Source: Cokeromyces recurvatus
Taxonomy: Eukaryota; Mucoromycota; Mucoromycetes; Mucorales; Mucoraceae
Reading direction: 5' to 3'
DNA: 64,000 bases
Assembly (NCBI RefSeq): GCF_025118155.1
Contig: NW_026251389.1
Coordinates: 62,001 to 126,000 of the forward strand
A program made the position numbers and the translations under genes. The notes beneath the pieces were generated by a model that did no database searches, was not told the origin of the DNA, and saw only the letters and a program-made list of their open reading frames with translations. Below are positions 25,200-37,026 of this stretch, piece by piece (the stretch's first letter is position 1; every line of letters starts with the position of its first letter).

Positions 25200-26807
25200 T
25201 TAATCCAAAGATAATGTTCGCTCAGCCAAATGTCTAGGCATTGAAGCTCTTCGGTGATTAGAATTGACTAATAATGACAATAAAAAATAATAAAAAAGTT
25301 AATATAATAAATATAACATGTGAACAATATTAATAACTTTACGATGTGGTTTTAATCCTTTGCCAAAGTTTCGGTAGCATATAAAAGCGTTTATCACTGT
25401 CAATACCACTAAGGCCAAAGAGACGCTTGCTAATTATAAAGAGTAATAATTAAAAAATAAAACTAAAATATATTCAAATTTAACTTACCAAAAAAAGTCA
25501 AGACTTCTTTAACATAAAGGTATTTTTGTCTTTGAGAAGGATCATAGATACGACAGATTTTGAATATAAAATAAGCAATGCCAGCAAACATACCCAAAAA
25601 GAATAGACTGATTAGCCATTTTGATTCATGTCTTATCTATAAATAAACTTTAGTTATAACAAGCCGTCAAGGGAGTGAGTGAGTGAGTGAGTGAGTGATA
25701 GCCAACTTACTGAATAAACGACTAAGAGTAAGAATAAACAAGTCAAAGGTATAGCGACAATCGTCAATGCAAATTCATAATCTGATGATTTTAATACCAA
25801 CACAAGATACTGTATCGAATACCCCAAAAAGAAAAAGAAATCGATTTTTAATATAGTCAAAATAATTTGATACCAACGATACATGTCTAAAAATAAAACA
25901 AGTCAAATCTAGTTTATTTAACTAACTAAGAATGAGATAAAGGCTACTTACTTCTTATTTCAGGGTCTGCTCCAATCTTTTTATAAATCTTCCAACTATT
26001 AAAGACATGGTGAATTTATAAACTAATATTAAATTCCTTTCTTCTTTTACCCAAATTCTTGATATAATCTAAGGCCGATATAACAATATATTAACTCGCA
26101 TACACCCGTAATGACAGCAATGACAATTAATAGTCGATCAATAAGAAAGGTTAAAGAACTAGCTAACTGTTCTAGTCCAAGATTGGTTGAATTAAGTGCA
26201 TCTGCTATTTGTTTAAATTGAAATAGAGCATATATAAAGCAGCATAAATTGAATAATAAAAATGATATCACTTGAATTGTATTTTGTGCACGTACCTAAA
26301 AATAATAATTAAATATATATACTACATGTGTATCTATTTATCTAAAATAACTTTACTGCATCCCAAGCTAGTAAGACTTGAAATACTTGTGAAAAGATAA
26401 AGATCATCAAATAAACTGGTATACCTAATCCAAGATTCTTTTTTGAAAACCTATTATATAAATGTAAATAGATGAGAGGAGGTCTTTTTGATTATTTATA
26501 TTACGCTGTATGATAGAATTTAGCAAAGATGACAGCTTCTAATGCTATAACAATAATAGCTTCAAATATCGATAATAAAACTAAATAAACTGAATTTGTT
26601 GAATTTGACCAGAACTAGATACAATACATATAAAGAAATCAATCCATGTACGCATCATTACATCTTTTTTTTTTCATAATTTACATTAAATCTAAGTTCA
26701 GTTTTCTGATTTGGTTCAACCATTTTATGTGATGATTGTTCTTCGAAACTTGTAGAATCGACAAAACTTTCACTAGACATCTTTTTATCCCCTAATGTTG
26801 TTGTCAT
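25200..26807 (-). CDS. UPF0658-like Golgi seven-helix membrane protein
   Basis: About nine short exons join from the ATG at 26807 (MTTTLGDKKMSSESF) to a TAA at 25200, giving roughly 375-380 residues. After a hydrophilic N-terminus there are about seven hydrophobic segments, including YLVLLSIFEAIIVIALEAVI, VYLMIFIFSQVFQVLLAW, VISFLLFNLCCFIYALFQF, LLIVIAVITGVCELIYCY and LVVLTVINAFICYRNF. The soluble C-terminus ends NSNHRRASMPRHLAERTLSL. Topology, length and the WKIYKKIGADPEIRNMYRWY loop fit the fungal UPF0658 Golgi membrane family of unknown function. I am fairly sure of a polytopic membrane protein and moderately sure of the family. It is divergent from the ankyrin gene about 1 kb away. Confidence 0.78.
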
Positions 26808-27744
26808 GGAAATTATATAACATATATATGTATATATAAAAGGTATATGTTTATAAATAAATATATGTGTATTTAAAGAGTAATAATAATAATAAGAATA
26901 GTAATAGTAGTAGTAATAATAGAAATAATAATAGAAATAATAATAATAATAGTAATAATAATAAAAGGAAAAGAAAGAGTTTTATTTTACAAGTTGTGCA
27001 ATCAAGCAATTTAATTGGGCGAAAATCTTTAAAGACTTTAAATTCGGTTTAATACTTGTCCCGAAATAGATACAGTATACACTGCTATTAAATAAACAAA
27101 ATAGAACAGTAACCACATACTAAAGTCTATCATAAATTATTTCATCTAAACTGAACATGATTTCATATATAGACTTATAAATATATTTGTATTTAGTGAA
27201 TAAACTAAAAGGTGAAATTAACATTCAGATAAAAAATTAAATTGGGTTACTCTAGAAGTTTAAAATAATAAAATTGATCCCACTAGACAATGGAAAGGAC
27301 CACATAATAAAAAGAGAAAAAAAAAGGGGGGAATATAGCTTCCATGTTATTAGATATTTTGCCCTGAATATAGATTTCATTCTGCATTTTAAAAGACCTT
27401 ATTTTTCTCTTTTCTATCTCCTGAATCAATATATAAATATACATATATGATTTAAGGTACAATAATTGCCCTAACTAGTGAACTACACATCACTACTCAA
27501 TTATACATCTTTATCTAATTAAAAAAGTAGAAGAGAGGGTCTGATTACATATATACATATGACCTTTATATGTATATATGTATATATATATATAGCACTC
27601 TTCATAGTAGAATTTAAGTGAGCAAAGTTACACGACTATATGCCTTAAAACAATAAGTTTAAACCGGAAACCGGAATGCACACGTCTTTCTTTCTTTATC
27701 TTTTTTTTTCTGTCTGTCTCTTTCACTCTCTCTTTCACTCTCTC

Positions 27745-27779
<35 letters not shown>

Positions 27780-27808
27780 TTTTATTATCTTGCAGTAAAT
27801 AAAAAATA
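26808..27808. promoter_or_regulatory. Divergent intergenic region with AAT and TC repeats
   Basis: One kb between two divergent genes. It contains an imperfect (AAT)n array at about 26880-26965, (TA)-rich tracts near 27560-27595, and a pyrimidine-rich (TC)n/(TTTC)n tract at about 27690-27785 that ends 20 bp before the ankyrin start codon. The CT tract is a plausible promoter/UTR element. The ORF at 26867-27052 is a translation of the AAT repeat and is not a gene. Confidence 0.5.
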
Positions 27809-28939
27809 ATGGAATTACGTGCTGTATCTTCATGTATGAAACAACAGCTTACGAAAACTATTCAATTGTTAATCGATACGAATCAATACAAGGAGTTTTG
27901 TCAATTATCCTTTGATCCTCAGTTAATTCATACTCTTTTCACTAGTCGTTATTCATTAAGTTTATCTTTCCCTAATAAACTAATAGTCAAGTTTGGTCAT
28001 CAGCTTGATGATCTTAATGCATTGGAACTAGCACTCTTACAGAACCCAGATGGACAAATAGGTTGCCATATCTTTCAAATCCTCACTCCTCATCCTCAAC
28101 TGAAATCCTTTCTTGAGCATCGGTTCCATCGGGGGATTTATTCTGTTCTTGATATTGCCACCTTTTGGGGTCATTCTGAACTCATCAGGGATATAAAGGC
28201 TATCTTATGTACGAATCCACCGTCATTTTTACTTAAAAAGGCCAATGAAGTAGCTATGTTCTTGAATAATTCACACAGGGATGATGATGATGATGGTTAT
28301 TATTCATCCTTAACAACCCACCAGCTGATCAATAACAACACATCACCAAGTTATCGCAGTTTGTCCTCCTTTTCTTCAACTTCGTCTGGCCTATCACTTC
28401 CTCATCTCCGTACCTGGACCCCATCACAACAAAAGAAGGTTCATTTTGAACCCTCTGTAGTCATCTTGGATGCTTGTTCTCGTGGCGATAAAGAGGAATT
28501 AATGATGACCAGCACTTCGAAATTGATAGATTTAGATACAATCAGAGATGGTCAGAACAACAGGTCTCTATTACATATCGCCTTATTGAATGGACATGAA
28601 GATTTAGTCAAATATTTAATAGTAGATCGAAAAATGGATATTAATAGTCGAGATAATGATGGTATGTGTGTGTGTGTGTGTGTGTGTGTCTAAGAGAAAA
28701 AAGTAAATAATTTACATGAATATAAATATGTATTTGTATATCTATACATAGGCTGGACTTGCCTTCATTATGCAGCAGCGTTAGAATTATGGAATTCTGT
28801 AAAATTTCTAGTATCAAAAACTGAATGTGACGTTAATGCATTAACAAGGCATGGATTAAGAGTAGAAGAATGTGCAACTTCAGAAAAGACTAAAAGGAAA
28901 AGTAAATTGGTTATTCAGAAAGTATTACAACGACGATAG
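27809..28939 (+). CDS. Ankyrin-repeat protein with PP1 docking motif (MYPT-like regulatory subunit)
   Basis: Two exons (27809-28661, 28752-28939) give 346 residues. The N-terminal half is helical, with HQLDDLNALELALLQNPDG and HRGIYSVLDIATFWGHSELI. A Ser/Thr/Asp-rich linker follows. Around residue 210 the motif KKVHFEPSVVILDACSRGDK joins a canonical RVxF-type protein phosphatase 1 docking site (KVHF) directly to the first ankyrin repeat. More ankyrin repeats follow (SLLHIALLNGHEDLVKYLI, WTCLHYAAALELWNSVKFL). This arrangement is the hallmark of the MYPT/PPP1R12-16-27 group, so I infer a PP1 targeting subunit. A GT microsatellite sits right after the donor site. The convergent neighbour also carries a PP1 docking signature. 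Confidence 0.82.
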
Positions 28940-29221
28940 TAAAAAAAAAAAAAGGAAAAAGAAAAAAAAATGTATAAGTGTATATTATTTATTTATTTAT
29001 TTGTTTCTCTTTATTGTATATAATATCCTTCCCCCTTCCTTTTTTTTTTCTCAAATATGAAACACTATATACAAGTTTCTTCCTCTCTTACTTTGCCTCC
29101 TTTCCCCTTTCCACCCTTTTTATTTTATGTCTGTGCAATTTTTTTTTTAATATAATCTCCCTATACGTAAGCTTATATTCATTTATATATGCACACATGT
29201 TCTTGATCATTTTTTTTTTAA
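28940..29221. other. Short convergent 3' intergenic spacer
   Basis: 282 bp of T-rich sequence between two convergent stop codons. It presumably holds both polyadenylation regions. Small ORFs here are low complexity. Confidence 0.6.
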
Positions 29222-30000
29222 TTACAGAAAGAAATGGGTATGAATACGACTTGAATCATGTACATTCATTTCATATAGTTTATATTGGTTAAGTTCTTGT
29301 TTAATTTGACCAACAAGGTAAGGATTAAGACGAGTACAGATGGCTTCAGGATTTGATCCACGATCATAGTCAGTAGCTGCATATGTCTCATAAACATCAA
29401 CCCAAGAATTAAACCTCACTGTATTCCTTTGTTGATCAAATAAAGTGATGTTTGAATGATTTGACTGACGATGCTGCTTCATTTTAGCTATAATAGTAGA
29501 CTGTCTTAGAGGATAAACTAAAGTTGATGTACTATTGTTTTTATGAAAATCGACAGAGGGATTATGATACCATCGTGATGTAAAGTCAGCATGATGAAAG
29601 ACGGGTAAAGTAGTATTCGATTGCATGTGAGATCGTTTACTGAAGAAGACTTGTTTTATCTTTGATTTCCAGTTGGATAATGTTGAGGATGTATTTTTAT
29701 TATGAAGTCGTGTGGCATGAACGGGTTTGTCATGGTAAAAAGAAGACATGATAAAAGGGTCAAAGAAATCATCCAAAGTGTGTTTATCATCAAATGAATG
29801 CTCTATTTCTTCTAGTAACCATGCTTGATGTGGATCTGGAATGTCCTTTATAGTAGAGGCACTTTCAATATCATCATCTACTTTTGTTTTATAAAAGTCC
29901 TAATTGACTCATGTTAGTTTACTTGAATCTTTTTTCATATCATTCATAGTATTACATGATCAAATGACGTTAAATCTGTACTATTGATATTAGAAGTCAT
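29222..30000 (-). CDS. Small fungal protein with PP1-docking (RVxF/neurabin-like YDR) C-terminus
   Basis: Two exons (29956-30000, 29222-29899) give 240 residues. The N-terminal two thirds are polar. The C-terminal 65 residues are the conserved part: NTVRFNSWVDVYETY, then TDYDRGS, then IKQELNQYKLYEMNVHDSSR and THFF. V-R-F followed by a hydrophobic pair and a downstream YDR resembles the PP1-binding segment of neurabin/spinophilin and yeast Bni4-type proteins. I therefore infer a PP1 (Glc7) regulator, perhaps linked to cell polarity or the wall. The ELNxxK...EMxVHxxSR..THFF ending is a fungal block of unknown structure. It is convergent with the MYPT-like gene. Confidence 0.68.
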
Positions 30001-31768
30001 GTAAAAAAATAGAATAAAATAAAAATAACAATAATAGTAACCAGATACAAACAAAAAAACAAAAAAAAAAGGTAAAAGAATACAAGATTTTATAACAAGG
30101 ACTTGATCATATCTATCTTACCCCTTTTATACATAACAAAGCACTTTCCCCTCTTTCCCTTCCTCCCCCTTCTACAAATACAGAATGACTAACAAATTTA
30201 CTATTTTTTTTTAAGTTCTTGTTCAATTACTTTCTCGACTCTCTCTTTTGCTTTGGTAAGCACTTTTCTTTCTTTCTTTATCTATTGCAAATAAGAGACT
30301 ATAAAGTAAAACTCTTGTTGATTTGATATAAAATACTTTTTCTTTTCTTTTTTTTTCCCTTTAGTTTACAATTAGAGTTTAACTTATGTATATATTCATT
30401 TTTTAAAAAAAAGAAAGAAAAGGGAATAGAGACTGAAAGGTTGATTACAGTAATTGAGATACATCTTTCCTGTCTTACTGCAAGCGGTAGTTTGTGAATA
30501 ATAACACAAACTATTTATCTTTTCATATTTATAATGTCCCCTAGAAAAGTATTCATAAAAATATACACATATATTTATATCTATTTTTCAGGTATAATGA
30601 TAATAACCCTACAAATCTATTGTTCTCGTATAAACAAGATTTAAGAATGGTATCTACTTTAGTTAATAAAAGGCAATTTTGTCTATACCCTTTCAAGTAT
30701 TACTAATGAAAGGCTATTTCGTATTTTATGCTGGACAACAATGCTAATGTTTATTATCCTATATAAACTCAGCGTCTATTGTTCTTCGTTTCGTATTGAC
30801 GGAAGTGTACCCCGACAAAAAAAAATATAATAAAGAATAATAAAAATTCGTTTCAGAAGAGAATACCTGCAGTAATAAGGAAAAAAAAAAATCAGTTTAT
30901 GATATAGTAAGAAATAATACTCGTTGCTACTAGTATTTCGAGCTTGTTACGTATTTTATAGCCATTTTAAAATTAATAAAGAGATTATTATTATTGTGTT
31001 TGTTAGATTATGACGCTGCCAAAAATATACTGCATGTTTTACACAAAAGCATCTGTTTTGGCCGCGGATTTATTTTTTGTTGTTACCTCTTCACCAAGGC
31101 ATCGGCTATATAATAAAGTCTTGATACTTGCCAAAACCAAAAGATCGCTAATACACTATCATTTTTACAGCGCCACGCTACAAGATATTATTTACTCTTC
31201 AACTCGACCAAAAAAAAAAAAAAAATAAGGTACTTTATAACAATCATTTTTTTTTCTTTCTTTTTCTGAGTTTCTCCGGTAGCCATTTTATATTAGTATA
31301 AAGTCAAGGATTTCCAAGCACTTTATGGGCAACTATGTTCCATCTATTCTGGTTGTCTTTCATCTGTTTTACTGTCTTCCTTTTCTTATCATTCCTTCTT
31401 CTTTACATTATTCTCCTTGTTTTTTTTTTGTTTAGATAAAGTAATAAAAATTCAATCCAGTCAAATAAAAAGTAGCAAATAAGTAATATAATCAAAAGCA
31501 AGTAAATCACGTTCTTTTAATATTAAATATGTATCTTTCATTTTTATACAATGAAAAAAAAAAAAAAATGAAACTAAATCACCGAATTTATATTGTTTGT
31601 CTTACTTATTTGGTTTATCATTGTTCCTAGTCGCAAACTACCACCTTCGTTTTTTTTTTTTTTTTTTGGGTGGTATAAAAAAAATTCTGTTGTTTGTACC
31701 TACTATTTATTATTAATTCTTTTTCCCTTTTTTTTTTCTTCTTCTTTTATTTACTTACAATAATAATC
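30001..31768. other. Intergenic, no gene seen
   Basis: AT-rich 1.8 kb between divergent genes (PP1-docking protein and cytochrome b5). A 72-residue ORF at 31010-31228 has no family features and ends in a poly-Lys run from a poly-A tract; I do not call it. T and A runs are frequent. Confidence 0.55.
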
Positions 31769-32372
31769 ATGTCTACTACTAAACTCTATACTTACGAAGA
31801 AGTTGCTAAGCACAACAATAGATCTGATCTTTGGATAATTATCGAAGGAAAAGTTTATGACATTACAAAATTCCAAGATGAGGTATATAGAGAGATGACA
31901 GAGAAAAAAAAAATTTTTTTTGACATTTTCTTTTTTTTTTATTATAGCATCCTGGTGGTGAGGAAGTTTTACTTGATGAAGGTGCAAAAGATGGTACTGG
32001 TGCTTTTGAAGATGTTGGTCATTCAGATGATGCTCGTGAACTTTTAAAGAAATATTATGTTGGTGATGTTGATCCTAACGTAAGTTTATTGGTTTAAGTT
32101 TCGTATTTGTGGTTTTTTTTTTATTCATATCATACCCTTTTTTTTTTTTAAAAAAAAAAATAGTCCAAGCCTATTAAGGTGGAAAGACCTGTTGAAGTAA
32201 TTCCTGAGAGTCCAAAGGGAAAGTAAGTATTATTTGTAAATGTTTTGGGTGTGTATATAGCTTACTCATTTTGTATGTATGTGTGTGTGTGTGTATACAT
32301 AATAGTCCTTTCCGTATCTTGATTCCTTTTGTCTTAATTGCTGCTTATGTTTATTATAACTTTATTTTATAA
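31769..32372 (+). CDS. CYB5: Microsomal cytochrome b5, tail-anchored
   Basis: Four exons (31769-31882, 31948-32079, 32164-32222, 32306-32372) give 123 residues. It is a haem electron carrier on the cytosolic face of the ER that feeds desaturases, sterol enzymes and P450s. The b5 fold begins [13 protein letters not shown] and has VYDITKF, the first haem ligand in HPGGEEVLL, and the second in [21 protein letters not shown] Pro/Lys linker and a C-terminal hydrophobic anchor ([18 protein letters not shown]) complete it. Length and architecture are standard for fungal b5. Intron 1 falls exactly before the HPGG haem motif. Confidence 0.96.
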
Positions 32373-32834
32373 TACCTATGATTACGTAATAAAAATACAT
32401 GTTACTATAGTATAGATGTAAAGAAAAAAAGGAAAAGGAAAAAAAAAAGTATATATGAATGTACATGAAACAATAAAGTGGATGCATATATTTGGGTTTT
32501 TTTTTTTTAATAATACGATTAAACATTTTTTTATTATTTTTATAAATTAAAATTTATAAAGCGACCTATGGGCACATAATATGTTTGTTATATTGGATTG
32601 CCCAGGTCAGTTCAAATGATGTGAAAAAAAGTATCTAAAAACCCTCTTACGGGACAAGAGGTAAAAAGGTAAAGGAAAGGAAGAAGAGAAGGTGAGAAAG
32701 AAAGGGGAAATATTGCTAACAAGTTTAAAGGGACAACCTAGTTGAGTAATTTCCTGCCTGGATCAAGAAGTGGAGGAGACACTCTGCTTACACTTTTTGG
32801 ACGAAAGGAAAAATAAAATCAGACGAAAAAAAAA
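32373..32834. other. 3' flank of CYB5 and 5' junction of a LINE relic
   Basis: AT-rich up to about 32600, then a purine-rich stretch (GGTAAAAAGGTAAAGG, AGAAGAGAAGG) up to the LINE open frame. The exact LINE insertion point is not visible, and no target-site duplication was identified. Confidence 0.5.
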
Positions 32835-34200
32835 ATGAGTTCAGACACTTTGATGGTAAATTTTCAGACTAAGGATTATAGCTATCATGTGGGCTACCGA
32901 TGGAGTCCATCCAAATGTGTCGTTGTTGCGCCTCCCAATGATGATCACCAATATAACCTATATAACACACCTCTACCTCGTGAACCCTCTTTTGCATACT
33001 TAGGCATTCCTATAAAAGCTGGCGGTTCTATTGATACTGCTGCTCTTATTAAACAAAACACGGCTAAAGCGCGATCTTCAATGAACCAGATAGCTGTTCT
33101 CGGTGTCAACTCAAAAGGTTTCAGCCGTCTCCTTTCAGTTCGTTTTTATGTTCAGATGATCAGATCACAACTGGAATACGGCCTTGCCATCGCTGCTCTC
33201 AACGGTTCTCACTTTAAGCAACTAGAAGCCTGCCAAAATGAATGTCTTCGTTGCATATTTGGCGCCTCCCTGCGATCCTCTACTAAAGTGATGCTTCACA
33301 TGATCCATCAACCGTCGATGATGAACCGATCCATAATACTTCAAACAAAATACCTAGTACGATCCATGAATTTACCTGATGATACTCTGCTCTCCAAATT
33401 ACTACCCCACTTGGAGACGTCTGCAAGTCACTTACAATGGTGCAAACTGACCAAGAACTTTTTATGGAGAGAATGCGCCCGCAATTTGGATAACCTTACC
33501 AAAAGTAAGTTTAAGAGAATACAGCACGACTTTCTACAACAATATCATGAAACACTTTGTACTGGCCCAAATACTAAGCTGCTTGCCGTCTGTCGTCCAA
33601 CGTTGACTCTAGATCCTCTCCTTTGGTTGCCGATGTCCAAAACCCAGCGCAGTTAGGTTATACGTTGGCGTCTCGGATGGCTACCTGGTGGTATATCTCG
33701 TCCCTGTATATATCACCCTTTCGAACATTTTACTCGTCACCATGCCATCATTTGTCTCCACATGCATCATCAGCTGTTATTACCGACGTCGATTGAAGAT
33801 CCTCTCTCCTTCTTACTGAATCTTTTGCCTACTAAAAAACCATCAACCGCACACCTTGCTGCTCCTTGGACGATTCGATGGCCAACGATTTGTACAATAC
33901 TACATGAGATGGATCATATCTTCCATGGAAAACTCCCTCCTAACCCTCTTACTGATACTGGTGTTTCTCTCGTGAATTGGTTGCTCAACTAACAGTATTT
34001 ATACTCCTGCACAATCGCTGAATTTTTCCTTTTTTTTTACTATCAACTTTTAGACTTTTTTCATTTTCCCTCTTGTCTCTTAAGAGGTTTTTTCTTTCTT
34101 ATATATACTACTCGAACTAGCTTGGGCAAAATCGCAGATGAAAAATGCACTGTACCCACCTGGCCATAAAAAAAAAAAAAAAAAAAAATTAAAAAAAAAA
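32835..34200 (+). mobile_element. 5'-truncated LINE relic: end of reverse transcriptase ORF plus 3'UTR
   Basis: An open frame at 32835-33992 is broken by one in-frame TAG at 33654-33656. It encodes the part of a LINE ORF2 beyond the RT catalytic box: WSPSKCVVVAPPNDDHQ, FAYLGIPIKAGGSID, and a thumb-like helical region with VRFYVQMIRSQLEYGLAIA. A C-terminal C/H-containing segment follows (VIRWRLGWLPGG, then C and H residues, then DPLSFLLNLLPTKK). Such tails are typical of non-LTR elements in Mucoromycota. The RT palm with the YxDD box is missing, so the copy is 5' truncated. The 3'UTR has TAGCTTGGGCAA and ends in an A-rich tail near 34168-34215. Codon use is less A/T-biased than in the neighbouring genes. 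The element is dead. Confidence 0.85.
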
Positions 34201-34215
34201 TAATAAAATAAAATT

Positions 34216-35046
34216 CATATTTTAATCGTAAGCTTGAGTTGTATTTTACTCTTCATTTCTCGCTATACACACTACTGTATTTTTAACATGGTATAAACTG
34301 TAATTTCTAGTAGAATATGCATACTGAAAAACAGTTGTATGAAGAGTATTTTTTTATTACTTGATAAAGACTTCTTCAAGATAGCTATCTTTTTACAAGG
34401 ATCAACGTAAACTTGATGATAATAGCCCCATACTATGATCCTGAAAAGGCTCAGGAGATCCTTCAAGTGTTATCATTTGCTTTATCCTATATTCAATTCT
34501 TTACAGATATCTTGAGCCGACTAACCTTACCATCAACATAATGGTAGACTGATAAATATTTAGATTATTTTAAGCTGGCCTCTTTGTGTAGCTATCTGTA
34601 CTAATCAATTCTAGCCCGACTACAAATGTCTAGCAAGGTGGCTGGCTAATCCTTTACCTTCTCTACTCAAATCATTTTCGTAATAAACGTAATTAGAAAG
34701 CCATTTACTCGTACAAAGCATTTCCTCTACTTCTGCATGTGTTATTCATATGTGATATATTCTTTGAAGCTTGATTACCCTTACCATGGCACCTCTTAGT
34801 ACTGGCTTGATTCAGTGGTTTTACAGTAATTAATCTAGTATCTGATCATACAGTTTCCCTTCTTTATCTTTTTCCTATTTTAACTATCAAAAGATTTTTT
34901 TTTTTTATCTGACCTGGACAATAACAATATTATGTGTTGAAATCTTTTTTTTCAATAAAAAATATTTAATCGTAATTAAAAAAAAAAAAAAAAATAATAG
35001 AATAGATTTTTTTTTCTTTTGCTTTTGTTTTTGTATGCGTTAAATA
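34216..35046. other. Intergenic region upstream of RMI1
   Basis: AT-rich; no exon chain found on either strand. It presumably contains the RMI1 promoter, next to a LINE tail. Confidence 0.55.
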
Positions 35047-36816
35047 ATGTCTACCGATGAACCACCAGCTATTCTTTTACGTTGGTGTAAAGATCGATCT
35101 GGCATTCGGCTTAAACCCAACTATTTCAAAGCTTGGTACGATGCCAGTACAATAAAATCAACAAGCACAACAGAGGCCCTCTATAATGATCTCATTAATG
35201 ACTTTCTTCATAAAGATATATCAGAGACTTCAGAATCCGTGATTGAAGATAATTTTGGGCAATCAGTCGTCGATATCTTTCCAGCTACTCACTTACGCTC
35301 GGATGGTGTTGTTTTGCAGATCCAAGACACAATCGACATTAGTAATTCTGCTTATTCACTTTTGAACAATTTAAACAACCTGGTGCCAGTACGACATACC
35401 TATGTTGAGCGCAGCGCCAATGAAGAAGTCGAGTTTTCTAGAGGTATGTTACGTTGGACGTTAACGGATGGAACAAAGCAAATTCAAGCAATGGAGATGG
35501 AAACTATACATGAATTAGATCTGAAAACACCTTTTGGTTGCAAAGTAAATTATTGATAAAAAAAAAAGCTTTCATTTCTAATCTAATCTAATCTAATACA
35601 ATACATGTATACATACATACACATGTATATTTCTAGTTGCTTATTAAGAATTGTCAAGTAAGAAGAGGCATGTTATTACTAAACAAAAATAACGTAAAAG
35701 TTTTGGGAGGCAATGTCCCAGAATTATATGGAGGCAATATGATAAATGAATTAGAAAGACGATTGAAGGCCAAACTTGGATTACTTGTTGAAGAAGATAA
35801 TCCACCTACAAAATCAAATCATTTGATGATAGAAAATCGCTCACAACCAACTATCACACGAACTATTCAAAGCCCTGATCTTGTGGATGAAATTGAAGAT
35901 TTTGATGACGATGATATTGATTATAGCATGCTTGAAGCCTTTGAAAATAGGATGGACGTTGATAAAGTGGTTGAATCAATAGAGAATCATGCATTAGCGA
36001 TACCCTCTGATGATCCTATATTGGACAATGATGATTTTATGGACCCACCTATATCACCACGTAGAACTGCTCAAGAGGTTTCAATGCAATCTCTTTCCCC
36101 ATCTAAGCGCATGAGAACTGAATCAGAAATAATGGCCTCACAAGAGGAAAGTCAAGAGCTGTCATGGGTAGATGCAAGTGTATGGGATAGTATGAATGAA
36201 TTAGAAAAATGTCAAGCTATTATGGAAGTGGACAAAGATGGTAAAGCACATTGTTCTTTTGAAGTTCTTCAAAAGACTTTGAAATCAATGGAACAACCTA
36301 ATTATGCAGGTCATGTAGCTGATACAGTCATTGTCAAAGTGAAATGTATAAAGCTAGCTACATTACGTATGTCAACTATTCATGGATTTTATTTAGAAGT
36401 AGAAATAGGAGATCCTGAAGATAAAGTGAAAGGAACTGTTAAAGTAGTTTTTAACAATGAGGTAGAAGTGGGACAAAAGATTATATATATTTTTTTATAC
36501 TTATTAAATAATGGATGTCTTTAGATTTTAACAAGATTACTTGGAGTTAAGCAAAAAGATGTAATTGAATTAAACAAGACAGGTGGTAAGAAGGCAGTAG
36601 CAAAACAGGTAAAATAAAGTTCATATTTACATGTTAAAGATAAAAAAAAATTAACTCTTTAATATCCAGATTTTTAAACCATTTGAAACAAAAGTAAAGT
36701 CAACATTGGCAAAGTTAGAAATTGATTTAACAGTGCTTGAAAGTGAAGCCTCTAAAGAAGGATCAGATTCCAAGTCATTAATGCCACTTGTCATCGGATA
36801 TGAACCATGTACATAA
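35047..36816 (+). CDS. RMI1: RecQ-mediated genome instability protein 1 (RMI1)
   Basis: Four exons (35047-35544, 35637-36461, 36525-36608, 36670-36816) give 517 residues. RMI1 is the OB-fold partner of RecQ helicase and topoisomerase III in the dissolvasome that resolves double Holliday junctions. The N-terminal helical DUF1767-type region has LRWCKDRSGIRLKPNYFKAW. The OB fold follows, with GVVLQIQDTIDISNSAYSLL and, across the first intron, ELDLKTPFGCKLLIKNCQVR and LLNKNNVKVLGGNVPEL. Then come an acidic low-complexity linker and a C-terminal second OB-like domain (VADTVIVKVKCIKLATLRMS, then ILTRLLGVKQKDVIELN). The donor of intron 2 is GTAGAAG at 36462, chosen because it joins KVVFNNE to ILTRLLG. 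It converges on TRAPPC10, with 210 bp between stops. Confidence 0.9.
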
Positions 36817-36837
36817 GCTCCTATACCCACTCCCTCT

Positions 36838-36900
36838 TCCTCTCACTCACTCACTCACTCACTCACTCACTCACTCACTCACTCACTCTCACTCTCTCTC
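36838..36900. repeat. (ACTC)n microsatellite
   Basis: About twelve copies of the tetramer CACT just after the RMI1 stop codon, in the convergent 3' spacer. Confidence 0.9.
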
Positions 36901-37026
36901 TTTCTCTTGCTATATTTATGTAAATAAATAAAATCATTTTATTATCTCTTTTACATCAAGCCTAATAATATGGAGTTATTTACTGTATTTTTGCATATAT
37001 TTATGAAAGAAATAGCTTTATTGACT

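Noticed and set aside
26867..27052. Asn/Ser-rich ORF upstream of the ankyrin gene
   Set aside because: It translates an AAT-type trinucleotide repeat in a promoter region.
31010..31228. 72-residue ORF between the PP1-docking gene and CYB5
   Set aside because: Ends in poly-Lys from a poly-A tract; no family features, no splice partners.
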